From assembly GCA_011390935.1 (NCBI GenBank), contig JAABRL010000002.1:59277-123276 (forward strand): 64,000 nt of DNA, read 5' to 3'. The notes under the pieces are model-generated. The model was not told the origin of the DNA, searched no databases, and saw only the letters and a list, made by a program, of their open reading frames with translations. A program made the position numbers and the translations under genes. Of the stretch, positions 36,016 through 44,037 are shown one piece after another; the stretch's first letter is position 1, and the number at the start of each line of letters is the position of its first letter. The DNA comes from Gemmatimonas sp. (GTDB lineage: Bacteria > Gemmatimonadota > Gemmatimonadetes > Gemmatimonadales > Gemmatimonadaceae).

Positions 36016-39000
36016 ATGCGACCTGTCGTCACCGCACTGAGCGTGCTGCTTCTGTCCGGCCTTGCCGCCGAGGCCCAGCGCCCGCCCCAGCAGCGCACGT
36101 CGGCGTCCCGGCCGGAACAGCCGGCCCTCGTGGACTCGGCCTACTTCGGCGGCCTGCAGTGGCGCATGGTGGGGCCGCACCGCGGCGGACGCTCCACCGC
36201 GGTGACCGGGGTGCCGGGGCAGCCGCACCTGTTCTACATGGGCACGACCGGCGGCGGTGTGTGGCGCACCGACGACGCGGGCAACTCGTGGACGCCGATC
36301 GCCGATGCGTGGCTCGACAACGGCAACGTCGGCGCGGTCGGTGTGGCACCGAGCGATCCGAACGTGCTGTATGTGGGGCTCGGGTCCGCGTCCATTCGCG
36401 GCAACGTGTCGGTGGGCACGGGCGTGTGGAAATCCGCCGATGCCGGCGCGACGTGGCGGCATGTCGGCCTGCGCGAGTCAGGGGCGATCGGAAAGCTCGT
36501 CATTCATCCCACGAATCCGGATGTCGCATACGTCGCGGCCCTTGGGCATCCGTTCGGGAAGAATCCGGAGCGCGGGGTCTTTCGCACGACCGATGGTGGC
36601 GCGACGTGGCAGCATGTGCTGGCGCTCAACGATTCCACCGGCGCCGTGTCGATCGTGATGGCGCCCGATGACCCGCGCGAGCTGTGGGCGGGGATGTGGC
36701 GCGCGGAGCGGAAGCCGTGGACGCTCATTTCGGGTGGGCCGGAGGGCGGCCTGTACCGTTCGCGCGACGGCGGTGATACGTGGACGAAGGTCGCCGGTGG
36801 CTTGCCCACTGGCATCGTCGGCAAGGTGGGCGTCACGCAGTCCCCGGCCGATCCGAATCGACTGTGGGTGCTGATCGAGGCAGCGCCGGACGGTGGCTTG
36901 TACCGCTCCGACGATCGTGGTGAAAGCTGGCGACGCGTCAACACCGAGTCGCGTGTGCGTGGCCGGCCGTTCTACTACACGCACGTGCGCGCCGATCCGA
37001 TCAACCGTGATCGCGTGTACGTGATGAACGTGTCGCTGCTGCGTTCGGAAAACGGCGGCGACACATTCGACGCACTACCTGTACCGCACGGCGACGTGCA
37101 TGACATCTGGATCAACCCGACCGATAACCGCATCTTCGCCGTCTCCGACGACGGCGGCACCGTGGTGACGCTCAACGACGGCCGCACCTTCAGCTCGGTG
37201 TACAATCAGCCCACGGCCGAGCTGTACGATGTCGTGGTGGACGAGCAGGTGCCGTATCGCATCTACGGCAGTCAGCAGGACAACTCGGCGATCAGCGTGC
37301 TGCATCGCCGTCTGCACAACAGCCTGCGTCCGCAGCAGGAGTGGAACTACGCGTCCGGCTGCGAGACGGGGCCCGTGGCCGTACACCCGAAGCGGCCGTC
37401 GGTGGTGTACGGCGGCTGCTACGGCGGCCAGATCAACCGCTACGACGTACGCAACGATACGCGCGTGAGCATCAAGGGATGGCCCGAGGCCACGTCGCAG
37501 GCGCCCAAGGATTTGACGAATCGCTGGCAGTGGGTGGCGCCGATCGTGGTGTCGCCGCACGACACGCTCACGCTGTATCACGCGAGTCAGTACCTGTACC
37601 GCTCCCGCGACGGCGGCGACCGCTGGACGCGCATCTCGCCCGACCTGACGACAAACGACGCACGCTATCAGGCGTGGCCCGGTGGTCCGATCACGCCGGA
37701 CAACACGGGGGTGGAAACGTTCACGACGATCTTTGCCGTGACGCCGTCGCCGCACGATGCCGCCACGATCTGGGTGGGCAGCGACGATGGGCGCGTGCAC
37801 CTCACGCGTGATGACGGGGCCACATGGATCGACATCACGCCGCGCGAGATGCCGATGCGCGGCACCGTCAACCGCATCGAAGTCTCGCCACACGATCCGG
37901 GGCGTGCGTTTCTCGCCGTGCAGCGCTATCGCGAAGACGATCAGGCGCCGTACATCTTCCGCACCGACGACTACGGGCAGAGCTGGCAGTTGCTCACCGA
38001 CGGGCGCAACGGCATTCCCGCGCGACATTGGGTGCGAGTGGTGCGCGAAGATCCCGAGCAGCGTGGACTGCTGTACGCCGGTACGGAGTTCGGGGTGTAT
38101 GTGTCCTTCTCCGACGGCGCACGGTGGCAGCGCCTGCAGCGCAACCTGCCGGTCTCGCCGGTGACCGATCTGAAGGTGCATCGTGGTGACCTCGTGATCT
38201 CCACGCAGGGGCGGTCGTTCTGGGTACTGGACGACATCACGCCGCTGCGCGAACTCATGCGCGATGCTGCGGTGGACGTCGTGCGGCTGATCCCGTCCCG
38301 CCCCGCCGCGCGCGGCGTTGGAGGCGTGCCGCTGCGCGAGGTGGATCTCACGTTGCCCGACGATCTGCCGCACGGCGCACTGCTGCACTACGCGCTCGCA
38401 CGCGACGTGGCGTCGCTCACGCTGGAGGTGCGGGACCGCGAGGGCACGGTGCTGCGCCGCTGGACGGGCGATTCGGCCATCGCACAGGCGCGCGGGCCGC
38501 GCACCGCACCGCGCACGCGCGGACTGCATCGTGTGGTGTGGGACCTGCGCGGCGCCGGGCCGCAAGGCGGCGGTGGTCAGGGTGTGAAGATGCCACCCGG
38601 TGCCTACGTGCTGCACGTCGTCGCCGACGGCATCGCGCGCGAGCAGGCCATCGAGGTGATCGGCAATCCCGCTGCGCCGGAGATCACGCGCGCCGACTAC
38701 GAGCAGCAGTACACCGTATCGGTCGCCGTGCGCGATACGATCAGCGCGATCAATGACTGGCTTGCGCGCATCCGACGGCTGCCGGAGGCCGAGCGTTCGC
38801 GGTTCATCGAGTTCGAGCGGGCGCTCACGCCGATCGCGGCACCAGGGGAGTCGGTCGCACCGGCGCGGCTGCTGACGCACTACGGCGTGCTGTACGGTAC
38901 GCTGGTGACCGATGGCGGCTACGGCTCCGGGAGCGCCGAGGGACGGCCGTCGGATGGGGTGCTGGCGCGCAAGGCCGATCTCGATGCGCAGTGGACGGAG

Positions 39001-39039
39001 CTTCGTGGGCGCCTCGACGCGGCATGGGAGCGCCGTTGA
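36016..39039 (+). CDS. Secreted Asp-box (VPS10/sortilin-like) beta-propeller protein, second copy
   Basis: A 1007-residue protein. The ATG at 36016 (MRPVVTALSVLLLSGLAAEAQ) gives a clean signal peptide; longer readings overlap the DUF885 gene. Asp-box repeats include RTDDAGNSW, KSADAGATW, RTTDGGATW, RSRDGGDTW, RSDDRGESW, LTRDDGATW and RTDDYGQSW. It shares layout with the protein at 10888-14097 (WRMVGPHRGGR against WRNVGPANFMGR at the start; LKVHRGDLVISTQGRSFWVLDDITPL against LKIHPRDHELIAATHGRGFWIADIAPL). It lacks the poly-Gly linker. No catalytic residues are assignable. It may bind or process peptides or glycans outside the cell. Confidence 0.9.
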   Translation: MRPVVTALSVLLLSGLAAEAQRPPQQRTSASRPEQPALVDSAYFGGLQWRMVGPHRGGRSTAVTGVPGQPHLFYMGTTGGGVWRTDDAGNSWTPIADAWLDNGNVGAVGVAPSDPNVLYVGLGSASIRGNVSVGTGVWKSADAGATWRHVGLRESGAIGKLVIHPTNPDVAYVAALGHPFGKNPERGVFRTTDGGATWQHVLALNDSTGAVSIVMAPDDPRELWAGMWRAERKPWTLISGGPEGGLYRSRDGGDTWTKVAGGLPTGIVGKVGVTQSPADPNRLWVLIEAAPDGGLYRSDDRGESWRRVNTESRVRGRPFYYTHVRADPINRDRVYVMNVSLLRSENGGDTFDALPVPHGDVHDIWINPTDNRIFAVSDDGGTVVTLNDGRTFSSVYNQPTAELYDVVVDEQVPYRIYGSQQDNSAISVLHRRLHNSLRPQQEWNYASGCETGPVAVHPKRPSVVYGGCYGGQINRYDVRNDTRVSIKGWPEATSQAPKDLTNRWQWVAPIVVSPHDTLTLYHASQYLYRSRDGGDRWTRISPDLTTNDARYQAWPGGPITPDNTGVETFTTIFAVTPSPHDAATIWVGSDDGRVHLTRDDGATWIDITPREMPMRGTVNRIEVSPHDPGRAFLAVQRYREDDQAPYIFRTDDYGQSWQLLTDGRNGIPARHWVRVVREDPEQRGLLYAGTEFGVYVSFSDGARWQRLQRNLPVSPVTDLKVHRGDLVISTQGRSFWVLDDITPLRELMRDAAVDVVRLIPSRPAARGVGGVPLREVDLTLPDDLPHGALLHYALARDVASLTLEVRDREGTVLRRWTGDSAIAQARGPRTAPRTRGLHRVVWDLRGAGPQGGGGQGVKMPPGAYVLHVVADGIAREQAIEVIGNPAAPEITRADYEQQYTVSVAVRDTISAINDWLARIRRLPEAERSRFIEFERALTPIAAPGESVAPARLLTHYGVLYGTLVTDGGYGSGSAEGRPSDGVLARKADLDAQWTELRGRLDAAWERR

Positions 39040-39061
39040 GGCGCGCTGGCCGGTGGTTGGT

Positions 39062-39607
39062 CTACCAGCCGCCGGTCCCGGCTCCGCCCTTCCACGGCCC
39101 GACCACCTCAGGCGTCACCCAACCCCCGTAGAACCCCCCATCCTGCGGCTGCACCCGCTCGCCGCCCACGGTACACTCGGCGTGCGTCGCGTACAGCGCC
39201 ACGTGGTCGCGCAGCGCCTCGTAGGGCGCGTCGGGCCGGTCGTACGACCACGCCGCCCGCTCCAGCCGCACACCACCCGCCACGATCGTCCAGTAGCGGG
39301 CCGCGCCCTTCCATTCGCAGTGCGACGAGCCAGCAGCCGGAACGAACGCGTCACGTTGCGTGTCGGCGAACGGGAGGTAGAACGAGGGGGGGCTCGCGGT
39401 CTCGAGCAATCGCAGTGCGCGCGTGGTGCGCGCAATCTCCACGCCGCCCACACGCACGATCACCTCGCGCGTATCGGGCACGAGCGCGGGCGGACGCGGG
39501 TAGTCCCACACGGATTCCTGTCCGGGCCCGGGTTCGTGGGCGAAGGGCGGGCGCTCGCGACCGGTAAAGGTCCAGAGCGCGGCGGCGAGTCGATGTCGGG
39601 TGGACAT
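39062..39607 (-). CDS. DUF427 domain protein
   Basis: A 181-residue protein starting at ATG 39607 (MSTRHRLAAALWTFTG). DUF427 is recognised by SVWDYPRPPAL, VRVGGVEIARTTRALRLLETASPPSFYLPFAD, SHCEWKGAARYW and AWSYDRPDAPYEALRDHVALYATH. The small beta-tent fold has no established reaction. It is cytoplasmic, converges with the Asp-box gene, and is divergent from ndh across 121 bases. Confidence 0.93.
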   Translation of the reverse strand: MSTRHRLAAALWTFTGRERPPFAHEPGPGQESVWDYPRPPALVPDTREVIVRVGGVEIARTTRALRLLETASPPSFYLPFADTQRDAFVPAAGSSHCEWKGAARYWTIVAGGVRLERAAWSYDRPDAPYEALRDHVALYATHAECTVGGERVQPQDGGFYGGWVTPEVVGPWKGGAGTGGW

Positions 39608-39728
39608 GCGTTGCGTGAAGGTCGACGTGTGTGACGTGTGCATCATGCACTTCGCGTCCTGCTGTAACGCGCGTTGGGACCGTATCGATCCAGCGCGCCA
39701 CGCGTCGTCCGATCGATTAGGATGCGAT

Positions 39729-41051
39729 ATGCACACGAATGCCCGATCGGCCGATGCCGGCCGCGCGCCCGGTGCTGCGGGGCTCGTCTCCGAGACGAGC
39801 CTGCCGCACGTGGTCATCCTCGGAGGCGGCTTCGCCGGTTTGTCGGCCGCGAGGGAGCTCGAGCGCGCGCCCGTGCGCGTGACGCTGATCGATCGCGCCA
39901 ATCACCACGTGTTCCAGCCGTTGCTGTATCAGGTGGCGACGGCAGGGCTCGCACCCAGTGACATCTCCGTGCCGATTCGCTGGCGCCTGAGAAACCAGGC
40001 CAATGCCACCGTGCTGCTCGCAGACGTGACGCACATCAATCCCGCCGCGCAGCGCGTCACGCTCGACGGTGGCGCAGGTGAGCTCGGATACGACTACCTG
40101 ATCGTGGCGACGGGTGCCCGTCATGCGTATTTCGGACACGATGCATGGGAAGCGCATGCGCCCGGGCTCAAATCCATCGAGGACGCCTTCGAAATGCGGC
40201 AGCGATTCCTGATGGCCTTCGAGCTCGCCGAGAAATCCGACGATGAAGCGGAGCGTGCAGCGCTGATGACGTTCGTCATTGTTGGTGCCGGCCCCACCGG
40301 CGTCGAACTGGCAGGCGCGCTGGCCGAGATCGTGAAGGGAGCGTTGCGTCGTGACTTTCGCCGCATCGATACGCGTCGCGCTCGCGTGTTGCTGGTGGAG
40401 GCCGGAGCTCGCATCCTGCCCTCGTTCCCGGAAAAACTGTCTGCGATCGCGCAGCGCGACCTCGAAAAACTCGGCGTCGAAGTCCGCCTTGGCGTGCCGG
40501 TAACGAACATTGCCGACTCGGTGGTGACAATCGGCAACGACGCGATCCGGGCTGGTGGCATTTTCTGGGCGGCCGGCAACGCGGCGTCGCCGCTTGGCGC
40601 ACTGCTCGGCGCGCCCATGGATCGCTCCGGTCGCGTGCGGGTCGCGCCTGATCTGTCGGTGCCGCTCCACCCGAATGTGTTCGTGGTCGGCGACCTGTGC
40701 ACCGTGGCGCGGCCGGATGGCTCGCCGGTCCCCGCGGTCGCGCCGACGGCGAATCAGACCGGTGCACACGCTGGCCGCATGATTGCGCGCGTGGTGACGG
40801 GGCGACCGCGCGAGCCATTCGTGTACTTCCACAAGGGCGATCTCGCCACGATCGGTCGTCACAAGGCCGTGGCCGCGTTCGGGCGGGTGACCATCACCGG
40901 ATACGTCAGCTGGCTGCTGTGGGTCTTCGTGCACCTGATGTATCTCGTCGGCTTCCGGAATCGCGCCGCCGTGTTCTTCCAATGGGCCTACGCCTACCTC
41001 ACCTATCAACGTGGCGTCCGGCTGATCACGTCCACCAGCAGGCGGACGTAG
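39729..41051 (+). CDS. ndh: Type II NADH:quinone oxidoreductase
   Basis: About 440 residues from ATG 39729 (MHTNARSADAG). FAD motif VVILGGGFAGLSAARELER, NAD motif VIVGAGPTGVELAGALAEI, NHHVFQPLLYQVATAGL and VVGDLCTVA are present. The C-terminus has the amphipathic membrane-binding segment YVSWLLWVFVHLMYLVGFRNRAAVFFQWAYAYL. It oxidises NADH to reduce quinone without pumping ions, an alternative to the Na+-NQR encoded 8 kb upstream. Confidence 0.95.
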   Translation: MHTNARSADAGRAPGAAGLVSETSLPHVVILGGGFAGLSAARELERAPVRVTLIDRANHHVFQPLLYQVATAGLAPSDISVPIRWRLRNQANATVLLADVTHINPAAQRVTLDGGAGELGYDYLIVATGARHAYFGHDAWEAHAPGLKSIEDAFEMRQRFLMAFELAEKSDDEAERAALMTFVIVGAGPTGVELAGALAEIVKGALRRDFRRIDTRRARVLLVEAGARILPSFPEKLSAIAQRDLEKLGVEVRLGVPVTNIADSVVTIGNDAIRAGGIFWAAGNAASPLGALLGAPMDRSGRVRVAPDLSVPLHPNVFVVGDLCTVARPDGSPVPAVAPTANQTGAHAGRMIARVVTGRPREPFVYFHKGDLATIGRHKAVAAFGRVTITGYVSWLLWVFVHLMYLVGFRNRAAVFFQWAYAYLTYQRGVRLITSTSRRT

Positions 41052-41077
41052 AAGCGCTCGTGGAGTCGAGTGCGCGG

Positions 41078-42439
41078 CTACGGAATGGCCGCGGTGTCTT
41101 CGCGTGCTGCCGAGACGCGCCAGATGCTCTTGCCGACGTCGTCGGCCACGAGCAGGGCACCACTGGGATGAACGTGTACGCCCACGGGTCGACCACGCGC
41201 CTTGCCATCGCTGTCGACGAATCCGTGCAGCACGTCCACGGGGGACCCGTGCGGTGCGCCATCACGAAAGGGCACGAAGATCACACGATAGCCGCTGCGT
41301 GGCTTGCGATTCCACGAGCCATGCTGACCCACGAACATGCCCTCGCGGAAGGGATCCGGAAGCGCCATCCCCTCAGACCAGGCAAGGCCGAGCGATGCGG
41401 TGTGCGCACCGAGCGCGTAGTCGGGGACACGCGCTGTTCCGACCAGCGTCGGATTCTGCGGCGTCACCCGTTCGTCGAGGTGTCCACCGAAGTAGCTGTA
41501 CGGCCAGCCGTAGAAGGCCTGCTCGTGCACGCGTGTGAGGTAGTCGGGCACCAGATCGCTGCCGAGTTCGTCGCGTTCGTTCACCACGGTCCACAGGGCG
41601 CCAGTGGCCGGGTGCCACGCCAGACCGACCGGGTTGCGAAGTCCGCTCGCAAACAACTCGCCGTCGCCGGTGTTCACGTCGATTCGCCAGATGGCAGCAC
41701 GCCCCGCTTCATTCGCCATGCCCCGTTCCGCATGATCACTGTTCGACCCGACGCCCACGAACAGATAGCGCCCGTCGTCGGAGGCGAGCAGGCTCCTGGT
41801 CCAATGCAGGTTGATCGGACCGGCGGGCAGGCGCGCCAACACGGTGCCGGTGTCGATGATCACGCTGTCGCCCGAGCGAAACGGAAAGCGCACGACGGCG
41901 TCGGTGTTCGCCACGAACAGCGTGTCACCCACCACGGCCATGCCGAACGGCGAGTGCAGATTCGCGAGCAGCGTGGCGCGCCGGTCCGCGACACCGTCGC
42001 CGTTGGTGTCGCGAAGCCACGTGATTCGATCGGGTGACGGGACGCCCCCACCGGCCCGCGTTTTCACCCGCTCCATGAACCAGCCCCGCACACCGCCGAT
42101 CGGTTTGGTGGGAGCGTTCGACTCGGCCACGAGCACATCACCGTTGGGGAGCACATGCAACCACCGCGGGTGCTCGAGGTCTCCGGCGAATCGCTGCACC
42201 TGCAGACCTGATGCCGCCGTCGGACGTTCGCCGTCGATCCACCCGACCGCTTCGGCGATGCGCACGGTGGGGATGAGGGATTGCGTCGGCTGCGGCAGCA
42301 CGGGCGTGACCCCGGAGCCATGCTCAATCGTGTATCGCGCCGAGTGTCCGCATGCGGACAGCATCGTGACGCAGCCGACCACGCAGCGGAACCACCGGGC
42401 CGATGCCGCGCGCATCCGCTGCGTGTCCGACCGATTCAC
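41078..42439 (-). CDS. PQQ-dependent sugar (sorbosone-type) dehydrogenase-like lipoprotein
   Basis: A 453-residue protein with a lipoprotein signal and lipobox LSAC near residue 30. The six-bladed propeller of the soluble glucose/sorbosone dehydrogenase group is seen in LEHPRWLHVLPNGDVLVAES, SPFGMAVVGDTLFVANTDAVV, LFVGVGSNSDHAERG, GLRNPVGLAWHPATGALWTVVNERD and QHGSWNRKPRSGYRV. The NPVGLAWHP and NERD motifs are typical of PQQ/calcium-binding propellers. It probably oxidises a sugar in the periplasm. It is preceded by a small hydrophilic ORF. Confidence 0.9.
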   Translation of the reverse strand: MNRSDTQRMRAASARWFRCVVGCVTMLSACGHSARYTIEHGSGVTPVLPQPTQSLIPTVRIAEAVGWIDGERPTAASGLQVQRFAGDLEHPRWLHVLPNGDVLVAESNAPTKPIGGVRGWFMERVKTRAGGGVPSPDRITWLRDTNGDGVADRRATLLANLHSPFGMAVVGDTLFVANTDAVVRFPFRSGDSVIIDTGTVLARLPAGPINLHWTRSLLASDDGRYLFVGVGSNSDHAERGMANEAGRAAIWRIDVNTGDGELFASGLRNPVGLAWHPATGALWTVVNERDELGSDLVPDYLTRVHEQAFYGWPYSYFGGHLDERVTPQNPTLVGTARVPDYALGAHTASLGLAWSEGMALPDPFREGMFVGQHGSWNRKPRSGYRVIFVPFRDGAPHGSPVDVLHGFVDSDGKARGRPVGVHVHPSGALLVADDVGKSIWRVSAAREDTAAIP

Positions 42440-42460
42440 GGGACGCGTTCCATGGCGCGA

Positions 42461-42694
42461 TCAGGAATCGGACTGCGATGGTCGCGCGCTCTCCTGCACG
42501 AACTCTCCGCCGGCCGACTCGTCCACGTGCGGATCGTTCACGGCGTAGCGGGCACGACCGGTGGCGGGCGTTCCGGTCCGATCGCGACTGCCGTCGTGAT
42601 CCGGCCCCTCGGGCGAGAGGTCCGACGAGATGCGCGTGGCGACCGGGTCCGGCTGGCCGCGTCGTCGCTCGGTGCGCTTTCGATGGTCAGGCAT
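42461..42694 (-). CDS. Small hydrophilic protein
   Basis: A 77-residue ORF starting MPDHRKRTERRRGQPDP, with GAGGA eight bases before the ATG, ending 22 bases before the dehydrogenase start. It is strongly charged, without hydrophobic core or cysteines, and likely disordered. I do not recognise it. The ribosome site and spacing support a real gene co-transcribed with the dehydrogenase. Confidence 0.5.
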   Translation of the reverse strand: MPDHRKRTERRRGQPDPVATRISSDLSPEGPDHDGSRDRTGTPATGRARYAVNDPHVDESAGGEFVQESARPSQSDS

Positions 42695-42925
42695 GGGCGT
42701 AATCCTCGGTGTGCAGATGGCACCATCGCGCGACACCGCACGACGACGTTTCGAATAGTCAGCAGTTCGTGCCAGTCATGACATGGACCGAGAGTGGCGA
42801 TTGCGGGTGCGCCCTGCGGGCGAGGGGCTCACGGGGCATTCACGCCGGAACCTGTCGAAGTCGGCCGAGGGCGAAGCCCGTGAGTCCACAGCAGGCGTCC
42901 GCGCCGCGCCGTATATTCTGCCGCC

Positions 42926-43936
42926 ATGAGCCTACCCCGACGAGACTTCCTGAAGAGCGCCGGCGCGGTGGGCGCGCTGGCCGCCATTGGCTGCGGGCCG
43001 TCCACTTCTGCCGCTCCGAGCCGTACGATGGGCACCGGCCTCGCGAAGGGGCTGACGCTGCTCACCTTCCGCGACGGCGGTGAGGAACGCCTCGGCGTGA
43101 AGACCGACCAGGGCATTCTCGACGTCGCGCGTGCGGCCGGCCTGCTGAACATGTACGCGCCGACCACGCTGGATAACATGCTGCAGCAGGAGGACGGGCC
43201 GAGTGTGCAGGCGGTGGTTGAGGCCGCCATGCGTGATGCGGCGGCGGCGTCTGCGTTTCGTCCTGAGACCGGCGTGGAGTACGGGCCGTTGGTGAGCCGC
43301 CCCGACAAGATCGTGTGTGTTGGCCTGAACTACCGAAAGCACGCGGAGGAGGTTGGCGCCGCGATCCCGGCCTATCCGGTGCTCTTCAACAAGTTCAACG
43401 CCTCGCTCAACAGCCACGGTGGCACCGTCACGCTGCCCGTCGATCTCGCCACGCAGTTCGACTACGAAGTCGAGTTGGTCATCGTGATGGGCCGCGTGGC
43501 GCGGCGCGTGAGCGAGGAGGATGCATTGACGTACGTGGCCGGCTACGCCACCGGCAACGACTTCACGGCGCGCGACCTGCAGAACGGTCGTGGCGGACAG
43601 TGGATGGTGGGGAAGGCGATTGACGGCTTCGCACCCATCGGCCCGTATCTCGTGACCGCGGACCAGGTGGATCCCGACAACCTCACGATCGAGTGCCGCG
43701 TGAACGGCGAGACACGCCAGTCGTCCACTACCGCCGATTTCATTTTCACCACGCGGCAGATGGTGAGCTACATCTCCAACTTCTTCACGCTGCAGCCGGG
43801 CGACCTGATCTTCACCGGCACGCCGGCCGGTGTGATTCAGGGCCAACCGAAGGACCAGCAGGTGTGGCTCAAGAAGGGAGACGAACTGGCCTGCTCGTTG
43901 CAGGGGCTGGGAGAACTGGCGTTCAGGCTGGTGTGA
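42926..43936 (+). CDS. Tat-exported fumarylacetoacetate hydrolase family protein
   Basis: A 336-residue protein opening MSLPRRDFLKSAGAVGA, a twin-arginine signal, with a possible lipobox AIGC at Cys23. The FAH core follows from about residue 120: VCVGLNYRKHAEE, metal ligands E181 and E183 (FDYEVELV) and D212 (GNDFTARDLQ), KAIDGFAPIGPYLV, and LQPGDLIFTGTPAGV. Family members hydrolyse or decarboxylate diketo acids and are normally cytoplasmic, so export with all metal ligands kept is unusual. Monocistronic; a GC hairpin follows. Confidence 0.92.
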   Translation: MSLPRRDFLKSAGAVGALAAIGCGPSTSAAPSRTMGTGLAKGLTLLTFRDGGEERLGVKTDQGILDVARAAGLLNMYAPTTLDNMLQQEDGPSVQAVVEAAMRDAAAASAFRPETGVEYGPLVSRPDKIVCVGLNYRKHAEEVGAAIPAYPVLFNKFNASLNSHGGTVTLPVDLATQFDYEVELVIVMGRVARRVSEEDALTYVAGYATGNDFTARDLQNGRGGQWMVGKAIDGFAPIGPYLVTADQVDPDNLTIECRVNGETRQSSTTADFIFTTRQMVSYISNFFTLQPGDLIFTGTPAGVIQGQPKDQQVWLKKGDELACSLQGLGELAFRLV

Positions 43937-43946
43937 TCGACTCGTG

Positions 43947-43963
43947 AGCCGCCGCTGGTGGCT
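43947..43963 (+). terminator. Weak hairpin after the FAH gene
   Basis: A 7-bp stem AGCCGCC/GGTGGCT (one G-U pair) with a 3-base loop, 11 bases after the stop. No T-run follows, so it is only a candidate terminator. Confidence 0.3.
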
Positions 43964-44037
43964 TCCGCGCATGTACGGGTGTGATCGTGCGCCGCATCGC
44001 CTGGGCGCTTCTGTTTCCCCCCTGCGCCGAGTTGATC

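Noticed and set aside
37075-38880. 601-codon ORF on the minus strand
   Set aside because: A shadow of the second Asp-box gene.
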